DNA of 64,000 nucleotides from Chloroflexi bacterium CFX4 (GTDB lineage: Bacteria > Chloroflexota > Anaerolineae > Aggregatilineales > UBA2796): the NCBI GenBank assembly GCA_021404685.1, contig QWHC01000007.1, positions 124,001-188,000 of the forward strand. The letters run 5' to 3'. Of the stretch, positions 41,494 to 49,779 are shown piece by piece (position 1 is the stretch's first letter; every line of letters begins with the position of its first letter). The translations under genes and the position numbers were made by a program. Under the pieces are notes generated by a model. The model saw only the letters and a list, made by a program, of their open reading frames with translations. It was not told the DNA's origin and ran no database searches.

Positions 41494-41566
41494 TCGGGGC
41501 GACCGGACTCGAACCAGCGACCTCTGCGTCCCAAACGCAGCGCGCTACCAACTGCGCCACGCCCCG
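41494..41566 (-). tRNA. tRNA-Pro (anticodon UGG)
   Basis: A 73-nt cloverleaf on the minus strand. The acceptor stem is CGGGGCG/CGCCCCG with discriminator A, the D arm GCGC-AGTTGGTA-GCGC, the anticodon stem CTGCG/CGCAG with loop TTTGGGA (anticodon TGG), and the T arm GCTGG-TTCGAGT-CCGGT with two G-U type pairs. C1-G72 is typical of bacterial tRNA-Pro. The 3' CCA is not encoded. Confidence 0.97.
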
Positions 41567-41699
41567 AACATACAAACAGTATAACACAGAGTGCGGCTGC
41601 CCTTCAAGCCCGAACTTGGGAAGGGCGGCACATTGCACAGAGCTGCCCTCACGTTTAGAATTGGCAATATATGACTGCCTAATGCAAGGAAAAAACTTT

Positions 41700-42707
41700 A
41701 TGACACCCTCCGTCGGCATCGTTGGCATCGGCACCTATTTTCCCACCCAGATTGAAACCGCTGCCGACCTTGCGCCGCGCACCGGCATTCCTGAGGCGGT
41801 GCTGCGCGAAAAGATGGGCATTCGCCAACGGCATATTGCCAACGCACAAGAGAGCGTCTCCTACATGGCGACTCAGGCTGCCCTACGTGCGTTGGCACAC
41901 GCAAACATCGCACCGAGCCAAATTGACCTCGTGATATCGCACGGCAGCGAATACAAGGATCACAATGTGTGGTGCGCTGCCGCCAAGATTCAACACAATA
42001 TTGGCGCGCTGAACGCCCATGCCTTTGATCTGTATGCGCTGTGTGCTGCTGCGCCGATTGCGATGCAGGCAGCGCGCGGCATGATGTTGGCAGATGAATC
42101 GTTGCGGTATGTGCTGATTGTGGCAGGCAGCCGCGAGAACGACCTGATCAACTTCCAAAATGAGCGCGTACGCTTTATGTATAACTTTGGCAGTGGTGCA
42201 GGCGCGATGCTGCTCCAGCGCGATGCCACGCACAATCACATCATCGGCGTTTCCGCCATCACCGATGGTAGCCTTTCCGAGACGGTCACGCTCAGCCGTG
42301 CACCTGAGACGGTTGGCGATGCCGCCGATCACGGCGATCTGCGCGGCAGGCTAGAGGTCAATCAGCCTGACTATATGGCAGAACGACTCGGCGCTGTCTC
42401 GCTGGAAAACTTTGTGCGCGTCATCCGCGGCGCTGTTGAGAAAGGCGGCGCCTTGTTGGAGGACGTGCGCTTTTTAGGCATCACACACATGAAGCGCTCT
42501 TTTTATCTGGAAATTCTGAAGGCAGTTGGGCTAAACGCTGATCAATCCGTCTATTTGGAAGATTATGGGCATGTGCAGAGCGCTGATCAGGCACTGGCGC
42601 TGGAGTTAGGCGTTGCACAAGGCAAAATCAAGGCAGGCGATCTGGTGGTGGTGGCGGGTGCGGGCGTCGGCTACACATGGAGTGCGGCTGCCATTCAGTG
42701 GGGCTGA
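41700..42707 (+). CDS. 3-oxoacyl-ACP synthase III-like enzyme (KAS III/FabH family)
   Basis: A 335-residue thiolase-fold enzyme. The nucleophilic Cys is present near residue 115 in FDLYALCAAAP, and NFGSGAGAMLL is the usual glycine-rich segment. The catalytic His is likely in THMKRSF, in place of HQAN. The segment normally reading GNTSAAS is here YGHVQSAD, so the catalytic Asn is replaced by His. The enzyme may therefore condense or transfer an unusual acyl group and not initiate ordinary fatty acids. ATG 41700 is chosen (AAGGA upstream); reading further upstream enters the antisense of the tRNA. The next gene starts 5 nt downstream. Confidence 0.87.
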   Translation: MTPSVGIVGIGTYFPTQIETAADLAPRTGIPEAVLREKMGIRQRHIANAQESVSYMATQAALRALAHANIAPSQIDLVISHGSEYKDHNVWCAAAKIQHNIGALNAHAFDLYALCAAAPIAMQAARGMMLADESLRYVLIVAGSRENDLINFQNERVRFMYNFGSGAGAMLLQRDATHNHIIGVSAITDGSLSETVTLSRAPETVGDAADHGDLRGRLEVNQPDYMAERLGAVSLENFVRVIRGAVEKGGALLEDVRFLGITHMKRSFYLEILKAVGLNADQSVYLEDYGHVQSADQALALELGVAQGKIKAGDLVVVAGAGVGYTWSAAAIQWG

Positions 42708-42712
42708 ATATC

Positions 42713-43036
42713 ATGACAACCAATCAAGAAGAAATCTTTGACCTGCTGGGTGTGGAAGCAGGGGCGCTGACCATTCAGCGCGTGGAAATTTCGCTGTGGG
42801 GAACCGAAGTGCAGCTTGATTGCACCTATGAAAACGATCCCTTCCAACTGCTCTTTGAGGATGTGCGCTCAATTCAGTGGGACGTGCGGGGGCATCCTGA
42901 TGAGCGCGACGAGCACGCCGATATTGCGGGCATTTTCTTGGGCGAAAAAGATCACCACGAGGCAGCGATCATCGTGACGGATGTCTGCGAGATTGCGGTG
43001 CTGTATGGCAATCTGCTGCTCGTGAAGGCGTGGTAA
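42713..43036 (+). CDS. Small acidic protein of unknown function
   Basis: A 107-residue acidic, soluble protein, probably beta-rich (IQRVEISLWGTEVQLDCTYE, FQLLFEDVRSIQWDV, AAIIVTDVCEIAVLYGNLLL). It has no metal site, signal or membrane segment. It begins 5 nt after the KAS III-like gene and is closed by a bidirectional terminator, so it belongs to that operon and may assist the enzyme. Small acidic beta proteins of this shape also occur as immunity proteins, but no toxin gene is next to it. I do not recognise the family. Confidence 0.7.
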   Translation: MTTNQEEIFDLLGVEAGALTIQRVEISLWGTEVQLDCTYENDPFQLLFEDVRSIQWDVRGHPDERDEHADIAGIFLGEKDHHEAAIIVTDVCEIAVLYGNLLLVKAW

Positions 43037-43041
43037 ACAAA

Positions 43042-43076
43042 CATGGGCGGACTTTATTGCCCGCCCATGCCTTTTA
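43042..43076. terminator. Bidirectional terminator between convergent genes
   Basis: CATGGGCGG and CCGCCCATG form a 9-bp perfect stem. CCTTTTA follows on the plus strand and TTTGTTTA on the minus strand. Confidence 0.85.
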
Positions 43077-43086
43077 GCGTGTGCGC

Positions 43087-45231
43087 CTAGCGAATAGGCG
43101 ACACCGCGATTTCAAAACTGCCCGATGTGCCGCCGGTCAGTGCGCCGAAGCGCGTTGCCACGATGGTATAGCGCCCATCGGCAGCGATGACCGCATCAAT
43201 TTGGGAATTGATGTCACCTGCGGCTGCGTCGTCGTTGAAGGCGAGCTGCGCGCCCGACGGGTCAAGCAGGTAGAGCGACGGATCAAGCGTGCCGCGTGTT
43301 GCCCGCATCGAAATGCGGACGCGATCCCCTGCCCGTGCCTGGAAAGTGTAGACAGTGAACGGATTAGCAGCATCAATGTTGCCAATCGTTGGACGCCCGT
43401 AGACGAGCGGCTCTGCCACATCTGCCCGATCCCGTATATCACCCAGATCACGCGCCGCCTCGTTGAAGAAGATGGCGCCCTGACCCGCGCTGACCGAGCC
43501 ATCGGCATTGATGGTGAAGGTCGTCACATAGAGTCTGCCATTCAGGTCGGGCTGTTCCTGCACACTCAGGACAGGCTGCCCACGCACATTCACATTCAGA
43601 GCGTAGCTCGGCAGCAGCGTTTCGCCGCACAGGTTCCGCAGCCAGACCTGCACCTCATAAGTGCCTGCCAACAAGCGGTCAGCCTGCCAAACGGCATAAG
43701 TGATCGGCGCGGTGGTTGGGCTGGCGCAGTTCAGATTGTCTTGGCGTGCTAAAATGCCACCGCTGCCTATAGTGGTGTTATCCGAGAACAGCGAGCGATT
43801 TTCGGGATCGCGGATCAATAAGCGCACATCGGCGCGGCTATTCCACGTCAGGCTGACGTTCAGCGCACCAACGGGCAAGCCCGCCAAACCAACACCACCC
43901 GTGTCCGCCGTCGGCAGCACAGCAGGTTGTCCGGGCAGCGGTGTTGCCTGTGGCACTGCGAGGGTCGGGCTGATTGCCAAACCGCCCGTGCCGCTCAACG
44001 TGAGGATGTAGTTGCCTTCCGTGCCGCCGATGTTCTTGCCAAAGCGTGATGCCACAATCAGGTACGAGCCGTTGACGGGCAATATCTGGCTGGCGATCAG
44101 CGCGTTGCGCGTGTTTTCGTTGGCATCATCGTTCGAGGCAAGCACAGCGCGATCAGGGCTGAGCAGGATCAACTGTGGATCAAGGCTGCCGTCCAGTGCA
44201 TCCATCGCAATATTCACGACTTGCCCTGCAACGCCTTCAAAGCTCCACACATCTGCCTGATTGTTACGATCAATGCGGCTTTGCACGCTGGTGCGCCCAC
44301 CAAGTGGCTGTGGCGTGCTGATCTGCACGGCAAAGGGCGTCAGGTTCAGCAGCAGCGGATTCGCGCCACCCGTCTGAACACTGACCGCATCCGCCGATTC
44401 GAGGATGAAGCTGGCAACATACTGCTCATTCAGGTTCAAGCGTCCCTGAATAGGCGTCTGAGCGCGCCCGTTGACCGTCACCGTCACCGTGAAATCTACC
44501 GGTGCAGGTGGCTGGCGGCACGCACTGTTATAGTAGACCAAAATCTCGTAGCTGCCGGCTGGCACGCGCCCTGCTGCCCAACGGATGGTTTCAGTTGGGT
44601 TGTTGACCGTATTAGTGCAGCCATTGTTCACGTTCCCGCTGAGCGTTGCGCCGCCCGCCGCCGTGTTGCGGAAGAAGACCGAATTTCCGACGGGATCGCG
44701 CACTTCAAGGTCGAGGTCGTCAATCGTTCCCCAACTGAGCGCCACACTCATGTTGTTGATGGTGAGCGGCGCAGTGGTTGGGACAAGCGTAGGCGTCACA
44801 GCAACGCCTGTGCTGAGCGTGAGAGTAAATTGCCCAGTCACAGCACCTTGCGCGCCGCTGCTCCGCAGCACGGTGACGTAGTAAACGCCCGTGGGCAACG
44901 AGAGGTTGCTCAGCGCAACATCGGCACCAGTTAGGTTGGCATTCTGTGCTAAGGGCAACCCGCTGGCATCGGTCAGCGTTAAGGCAAGGGTTAGCCCTGC
45001 GGTGTTGCTGATGGCAGTGATGGTGATGGGTGTGCCGCTCTGTGCCTCAAAGGTATAGGTCTGAGCAAAGGTTTGCTCGCTCAGCGTGCCGCTAACGCTT
45101 TCCCCTACCGTTAGGCGGCGCGGAATGCCGCCCTGAGCAGCCGCCAGCCCAACCGCTGTAAAGGTCAGCAACAACGCCAGCCCAACCGCCCAAAAAAGCC
45201 GCGTGCGGCTTATCAATAGCCGTTCTTTCAA
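43087..45231 (-). CDS. Secreted protein with repeated PPC-type beta-sandwich domains
   Basis: A 714-residue exported protein. The signal peptide covers residues about 1-33 (ending GLAAAQ). Two kinds of beta-sandwich alternate. Pre-peptidase C-terminal-like domains occur at about 45-140, 310-410 and 620-710 (YTFEAQSGTPITITA; SFEGVAGQVVNIAM; YTFQARAGDRVRISM; each ends in a GxYxI/V-type strand). Between them are two copies of another sandwich (ALSWGTIDDLDLEVRDP and LTWNSRADVRLLIRDP, each with a paired Cys). PPC domains occur in secreted hydrolases, where they help export or polymer binding; no catalytic domain is present. TTG at 45231 is chosen because AGGAGG lies 8 nt upstream. Confidence 0.85.
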   Translation of the reverse strand: MKERLLISRTRLFWAVGLALLLTFTAVGLAAAQGGIPRRLTVGESVSGTLSEQTFAQTYTFEAQSGTPITITAISNTAGLTLALTLTDASGLPLAQNANLTGADVALSNLSLPTGVYYVTVLRSSGAQGAVTGQFTLTLSTGVAVTPTLVPTTAPLTINNMSVALSWGTIDDLDLEVRDPVGNSVFFRNTAAGGATLSGNVNNGCTNTVNNPTETIRWAAGRVPAGSYEILVYYNSACRQPPAPVDFTVTVTVNGRAQTPIQGRLNLNEQYVASFILESADAVSVQTGGANPLLLNLTPFAVQISTPQPLGGRTSVQSRIDRNNQADVWSFEGVAGQVVNIAMDALDGSLDPQLILLSPDRAVLASNDDANENTRNALIASQILPVNGSYLIVASRFGKNIGGTEGNYILTLSGTGGLAISPTLAVPQATPLPGQPAVLPTADTGGVGLAGLPVGALNVSLTWNSRADVRLLIRDPENRSLFSDNTTIGSGGILARQDNLNCASPTTAPITYAVWQADRLLAGTYEVQVWLRNLCGETLLPSYALNVNVRGQPVLSVQEQPDLNGRLYVTTFTINADGSVSAGQGAIFFNEAARDLGDIRDRADVAEPLVYGRPTIGNIDAANPFTVYTFQARAGDRVRISMRATRGTLDPSLYLLDPSGAQLAFNDDAAAGDINSQIDAVIAADGRYTIVATRFGALTGGTSGSFEIAVSPIR

Positions 45232-45323
45232 GTGTAAGTCCTCCTCAAGCACAAGCAGCTAAAGCCTGCTGCGCGTGCGCTGTGGAAGTTTACCCGATAG
45301 TGCCGTACTTGGCGAGTCGGCGG

Positions 45324-47135
45324 CTATTCCGTCCAGCGCCATGCGCCGATGGTGCGGAAACGCTCGGCGGGCTGGCTGACGAACCCAAGCTGCACGCCCG
45401 CCAAACGTGCATCAGTGCCATAGTAGTAGATTGGGTAGTACAGCACCAAGGCTGCCGCCCGATCACAGAACAAGCGCTGAAATTCCGCGTAGAGCGTCAC
45501 CCGCGCACTGCCATCCGTGGTTTGGCGTGCAGCCTCTAATAACTCACTAATCCGCCGTTCGTTAAGGCTGCCAAAATTTAAGCCGCCTTCGGTTGGCACT
45601 TGCCGCCATAGGCTGTAGGGATCAGGGTCGGCACTTGGCGCAAGGTCAAGCTCCACCAACGCGGCATCAAAGCTGCCGTTTGCCAGCCGCTCACGGAAGG
45701 TCACTCGATCCACCACCACCACATCCACACCCAGCCCCAGCGCACGCCAAGACTCTGCCACTGCTTGCCCAAGCGCTGCCTGCGCGGCGTCATCGGTCAG
45801 CAGCAGTTGGAAGCGGTAGCCCACGGAACTAGGTGGCGGCGGTGACTCTGGCGCGTTCGGGTCGGATTCGGGCGGCGGCGGCGTGATCTGCACTTGGGCC
45901 AGGCTGCGTGCTGCCGCTTCCGGCGCACTCGGATCGTAGCTTGGGCAGATAATATTACGGGCAAATGCCCACGAACTGGGCAGGATCGGCGTATTGGCAA
46001 CGACCGCCCGATCTACCATGAACTGCTCGACCAGCGCCTTACGGTCTACGCTGCGGGCAAGGGCTTGCCGAAAGCGCACATCGCGGAAGAATGGCACCGA
46101 TTCACGCGCCCAATTGTAGATGACCGCACCAACCGCAGGCTTGTAGGCGGTGTAGAGCGTCATGGGGAGCGCCTTTAGCGATTGCACTACCGCCGCAGGT
46201 ACATCCGAAAGGCTGTTCACCTCGCCGCGCTCGAAGGCTGCCCGCGCCTCGTCCCAGGTTGGGTAGCACAGCAAGTCCAGCTGGCGCAGCGCGTAGCCTT
46301 CGGCTGCCTCTGCGCGTGCGGCGTAGGTTGGTGCGGCACGCAAACGCACACCGCGCAAGCGTGCGCCATCGCCCAGCAGGCGATCAAACTGATAGGCGCC
46401 AGTGCCGATAGGTGTTAGGTTAAAGGGATGGTTGTTCAGGGTGCGTGCTGTCGTGCCGCGCAAGGCGTGTTCAGGCAGAATGCCAATCCGCAAATAGTCG
46501 GGAAAGGTAGCAAGCGGCTGTGCCAACTTAAAGCGCACCGTTTGGGCATTCAGGGCATCCGCTTCAACGGTACGCCAAAAGTTACGCAGATCGGGCGTGC
46601 CGGGAAAATCTTCCGCCTGCATCAGGTTGATGGTGAAGATCACATCCGTGCTGGTGAATGGTTCGCCGTCGTGCCAGCGCACATCTTCGCGCAGCGTAAA
46701 GATGTAGGTCAAACCGTCATCAGAAATACGCGGCAAACTTGCTGCCAAATTCGGGATTGCCGCGCCGTAGGCATCTGTCTTCATCAGCCCTTCAAAGATC
46801 AGGGCAACAACATCGCGGTCAGCCTGATTAAAGCCTGCCAGCAACGGATTGAGTTTGATGACACAGTTGGGCGCGATGAGTGCTTCACGCAGCACACCTT
46901 GTTCGACGGGTGGCAGCGTCACAGAAGGGCGCGGTGGAAGGGCGGTCGCCGTTGGCGGCAGCTCAGTGCTGATCAGGGTAGGCGGTGGCGTGGCGCTTGG
47001 AGCATTTCCAACAGCAAGCGTCTGTGTGGGCGGTGTGCTTGGCGGTGACTCGGAAAGGCGCAAAGCAACCACCGCCGCCAGCAGGCTCAGCGCCAGCAAC
47101 AGCGCCAAAAGCGGCGCACGCATTCCTTTGAGCAA
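45324..47135 (-). CDS. ABC transporter substrate-binding protein, family 5
   Basis: A 603-residue solute-binding protein for peptide, nickel or opine-type importers. It has an N-terminal membrane helix or uncleaved signal (residues about 6-26), a Thr/Pro spacer, then the SBP_bac_5 domain with the family signature in the N-terminal lobe (IFEGLMKTDAYGAAIPNLAAS, then TYIFTLREDVRWHDGEPFTS). A Pro-rich insertion (PPPPESDPNAPESPPPP) interrupts the C-terminal lobe. No permease or ATPase gene is adjacent. It starts at TTG 47135, only 6 nt after the secG stop (ATG 47123 is an alternative), so it is co-transcribed with secG. Confidence 0.9.
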   Translation of the reverse strand: MLKGMRAPLLALLLALSLLAAVVALRLSESPPSTPPTQTLAVGNAPSATPPPTLISTELPPTATALPPRPSVTLPPVEQGVLREALIAPNCVIKLNPLLAGFNQADRDVVALIFEGLMKTDAYGAAIPNLAASLPRISDDGLTYIFTLREDVRWHDGEPFTSTDVIFTINLMQAEDFPGTPDLRNFWRTVEADALNAQTVRFKLAQPLATFPDYLRIGILPEHALRGTTARTLNNHPFNLTPIGTGAYQFDRLLGDGARLRGVRLRAAPTYAARAEAAEGYALRQLDLLCYPTWDEARAAFERGEVNSLSDVPAAVVQSLKALPMTLYTAYKPAVGAVIYNWARESVPFFRDVRFRQALARSVDRKALVEQFMVDRAVVANTPILPSSWAFARNIICPSYDPSAPEAAARSLAQVQITPPPPESDPNAPESPPPPSSVGYRFQLLLTDDAAQAALGQAVAESWRALGLGVDVVVVDRVTFRERLANGSFDAALVELDLAPSADPDPYSLWRQVPTEGGLNFGSLNERRISELLEAARQTTDGSARVTLYAEFQRLFCDRAAALVLYYPIYYYGTDARLAGVQLGFVSQPAERFRTIGAWRWTE

Positions 47136-47141
47136 GGCAGC

Positions 47142-47378
47142 CTACTGAGAAGCCAATTGGATGATGGCGTTCAAAAGGAAGATTGCCGAGAGGATGATGG
47201 TGAGCTGAAAGAGCGTTTTCTCCAGCCCGCGCCGCGTCTTGGTGATGCCCATGCCGCCTTCGCCGCCGCCGAGCAGGTTGCCAATGCCGCTGCCTTTCGA
47301 TTGCAGAATAATCAGGACAACTAAGGCAATCGAGATCAGAACTTGAATGATTTGTAAGGCTGTGTTAAGCGCGCCCAT
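47142..47378 (-). CDS. secG: Preprotein translocase subunit SecG
   Basis: A 78-residue subunit of the SecYEG channel. Two membrane helices (residues about 7-24 and 56-74) flank the typical SecG loop, with LQSKGSGIGNLLGGG and the following GG-rich turn. The size and topology fit the family. A minus-strand TATAAT at 47417-47422 lies about 40 nt upstream of its start. It heads a two-gene unit with the solute-binding protein gene. Confidence 0.95.
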   Translation of the reverse strand: MGALNTALQIIQVLISIALVVLIILQSKGSGIGNLLGGGEGGMGITKTRRGLEKTLFQLTIILSAIFLLNAIIQLASQ

Positions 47379-47416
47379 GCTGAATTTTTCCCTTTAGACG
47401 TTGGTTTAGCGCGCCC

Positions 47417-47470
47417 ATTATAACGCATCTTGGCGGGCTTGGGTAGGGCAGTGCTGCCTTGTGCTATAAT
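47417..47470. promoter_or_regulatory. Divergent -10 boxes between secG and the site-2 protease gene
   Basis: TATAAT is present on the minus strand at 47417-47422 (for secG) and on the plus strand at 47465-47470 (for the protease operon). No convincing -35 hexamer is seen for either; TTGGGT lies 20 nt before the plus-strand box. Confidence 0.5.
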
Positions 47471-47534
47471 GGCGCGTAGACCGACTAGGTTTTGCACATT
47501 AGGGTTTGCAGAATGTGCTTAAGGAGTACATGAC

Positions 47535-48188
47535 GTGATCAGTGGCGGATTGAATTTGATCATTGGGCAGTTGCTTGCCTCTGCTTTCGTGCTGCTCATC
47601 GCTATGACAGTGCATGAGTTCGCCCATAACTACGTTGGCTACCGCATGGGCGATCCGACGCCGCGTGATCTGGGACGCCTGACGCTCAACCCGTTGGTGC
47701 ATATCAACTGGATTGGGTGGGCAATGTGGGTGGTGATTGGCTTCGGCATTCTCGGCTCGGCACCCATTAACGAATGGCGCATGAGGGATAGGCGCTGGGG
47801 CTTTTTTTGGGCGGTGGCGGCAGGTCCGCTCTCTAACTTGGCGCTGGCTGCCTTCGCTGCCTTGCTCTATCGGCTTGGCATTTGGCAGTTTGAATTTTTT
47901 CAGCGTACCGATTTCTTATTCAACTTTAACCAATTCATGACGCTGTTCTTCAGCCTGAACCTGTTGCTGTTTTTGTTCAATTTGCTGCCCTTCTTCCCAT
48001 TCGATGGCTGGCACATGCTGCGGAAGCTGCTGCCGCCGCGTGAGGCAAGCATCCTAGAGCGCTACCAACAAGAGAGCTTCTACATCTTCTTGGGCTTGCT
48101 GGTTCTTTCATTTGTTGGGTTCAACATTCTCGGCACAATTCTAAATCCGCCTTACAGATTCATGCTGGGTTTGTTGCTGGGTATTTAA
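47535..48188 (+). CDS. Site-2 protease family (M50) membrane metalloprotease
   Basis: A 217-residue intramembrane zinc protease of the minimal M50B type. The zinc motif HEFAH is at residues 27-31, DLGRLTLNPLVHIN follows as in the family, and the third ligand is the Asp in FPFDGWHML. Five or six membrane helices are visible. Such proteases cleave transmembrane regulators, for example anti-sigma factors; no such substrate is adjacent. GTG at 47535 follows AAGGAG by 8 nt; a nearby ATG is out of frame and stops after one codon. It heads a five-gene cluster. Confidence 0.92.
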   Translation: MISGGLNLIIGQLLASAFVLLIAMTVHEFAHNYVGYRMGDPTPRDLGRLTLNPLVHINWIGWAMWVVIGFGILGSAPINEWRMRDRRWGFFWAVAAGPLSNLALAAFAALLYRLGIWQFEFFQRTDFLFNFNQFMTLFFSLNLLLFLFNLLPFFPFDGWHMLRKLLPPREASILERYQQESFYIFLGLLVLSFVGFNILGTILNPPYRFMLGLLLGI

Positions 48189-48194
48189 CGTGCT

Positions 48195-48713
48195 ATGACT
48201 GCCGTCTCGCGCTTCAAACAAGGCGTGCGCGTGTTGCTCTCGTGGACGCGCCGCGTAGACGATGATCTTGCCGCGCAAATTCTGCCGCCGAATTTGCTGC
48301 CGCTGTTCATGAAGATGCGGCGCGCCGAACGCCAGCACAGCCTGAGTGTGCTGCGTTCGCTGCAACAAAGCGGCTGCACACACCGCGCCGCGTGGCAGGC
48401 TGCCCTGCTGCACGATTACGGCAAAACGCGCTATCCGTTCCCGCTTTGGCAGCGGGCAATGGTGGTCATTATTGGCGGCATTTGGCGCAAGCGTGCCGTC
48501 CAGTGGGGAAAAGGTGCGCCGAATGGCTGGCGGCGTCCGTTCGCCATTCGGCAGCAGCACCCACAGTGGAGCGCCGAAGCCGTTGAAGGGCTGGGTGGCG
48601 ATCCGTTGGTGGTGCGCCTGATTGCCAACCACGCCGAGAAGCTGAACGGCGCGCCGCGTGATGACTATGAACGGCTCTTGCAGGCGCTGCAAGCTGCCGA
48701 TAACGCAAACTGA
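48195..48713 (+). CDS. HD-domain phosphohydrolase-like protein
   Basis: A 172-residue HD-superfamily protein. The metal ligands are visible as H in ERQHSLSV (near residue 48), HD in AALLHDYGKT (near 74) and H in IANHAEKL (near 150). HD domains hydrolyse phosphate esters of nucleotides. It begins 6 nt after the M50 protease and is likely co-transcribed. The substrate is not evident. Confidence 0.85.
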   Translation: MTAVSRFKQGVRVLLSWTRRVDDDLAAQILPPNLLPLFMKMRRAERQHSLSVLRSLQQSGCTHRAAWQAALLHDYGKTRYPFPLWQRAMVVIIGGIWRKRAVQWGKGAPNGWRRPFAIRQQHPQWSAEAVEGLGGDPLVVRLIANHAEKLNGAPRDDYERLLQALQAADNAN

Positions 48714-48732
48714 GGGAAAGATACATCTGGCT

Positions 48733-49779
48733 ATGGCAAATGTAAATGTCAGCATCATTGGCATGAATCGGCTTGGCACGTCGTTCGGCTTGGCGATCAA
48801 AGCGCTGAACGGCAAACCTGATCACAAGCACACCTTCACTGTGGCAGGCTGCGATAAAAACAGCGAGAACGTCCGTAAGGCGGCGCGGCACGGCGCCCTA
48901 GACGCCGAACATTTCAATGTTATAGCCGCCGTCCAAAACGCGGATTTGGTCATTATGTGCGTGCCGTACAGCGAAACAGAGGCAACCCTAGAGGGAATCG
49001 GCGGCGCCTTAAAGCCCGGTGCCGTGGTGCTGGATAGCGCACCGCTCAAATTGCCGTCAATCCAATGGGCAGAGCGCTACCTCTTGCGTGACTCGGATGG
49101 CGATCAGCAGGCATACTTGGTCGGCATCACCCCGATCCTGAATCCGACTTACCTGAGCCTGCCGGAAGAAGCGCCCGAAAGCGGACGCGCTGATCTGTTC
49201 GCGGAGGGCGTGATGATCATCTCGCCCGCGCCGAATTGCCCGCCGGATGCCGTGCAACTCATCAGCGATCTGAGCGATCTGCTCGGTGTGAAGGTGCATT
49301 TCACCGATCCCGCCGAACACGACAGCATCGCCGCCGGCATGGAAGGCTTGCCGCTGCTGCTGCAACTGGCGCTTTTCAAGGCGCTGCACAGCTCACCGAC
49401 ATGGGACGACGCACAGTGGTTCGGCAATCCATCCTTTGTGTTGGCAACCTACCGCCTGATCGAGAGCAACCCAGAAGCGCTTGGCGCGCTGCTCTACCGC
49501 AATCGGCAAAATGTGATCCACCGCCTTGATGCGCTGATAGAGCATTTGGGAAAGCTGCGCGAGGTGCTGCAAGTGGATGACGATCTGCTGTTGGGTGAAA
49601 TGTTCCAAGCGGCGATGGGCGATTATGCTGAATGGCAGGCGGCGCGCCTGCGGAACAAGTTCAGCACCGAGCCAGACGTCAGCGAGGCGGCTGCCCAAGC
49701 ACGCGGATCACTCTCCTTGTTTGGCGCCTTCGTGCCGAATTTCCGTCCACGCAGCAAAGAGAAAAAGGCGCGCAAATGA
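48733..49779 (+). CDS. Prephenate-dehydrogenase-like NAD(P)-binding protein
   Basis: A 348-residue protein with an N-terminal Rossmann fold (VSIIGMNRLGTSFGLAI at residues 5-21, VAGCDKNSENV with the adenine-side Asp) and a helical C-terminal dimerisation domain, the layout of TyrA/prephenate dehydrogenase. The HPMxG-type catalytic segment of true prephenate dehydrogenases is not seen: the corresponding region reads GITPILNPTYLS. So the substrate may differ and tyrosine synthesis should not be assumed. The start at 48733 is 19 nt after the HD gene. Its stop overlaps the start of the HAD gene in an ATGA, showing translational coupling. Confidence 0.8.
   Translation: MANVNVSIIGMNRLGTSFGLAIKALNGKPDHKHTFTVAGCDKNSENVRKAARHGALDAEHFNVIAAVQNADLVIMCVPYSETEATLEGIGGALKPGAVVLDSAPLKLPSIQWAERYLLRDSDGDQQAYLVGITPILNPTYLSLPEEAPESGRADLFAEGVMIISPAPNCPPDAVQLISDLSDLLGVKVHFTDPAEHDSIAAGMEGLPLLLQLALFKALHSSPTWDDAQWFGNPSFVLATYRLIESNPEALGALLYRNRQNVIHRLDALIEHLGKLREVLQVDDDLLLGEMFQAAMGDYAEWQAARLRNKFSTEPDVSEAAAQARGSLSLFGAFVPNFRPRSKEKKARK

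Noticed and set aside
41487-41699. In-frame extension of the KAS III-like gene beginning MLVGATGLEPATSASQT
   Set aside because: This stretch is the antisense of tRNA-Pro and its flank, a well-known source of false protein starts. The true start at 41700 has its own ribosome-binding site and the family N-terminus.
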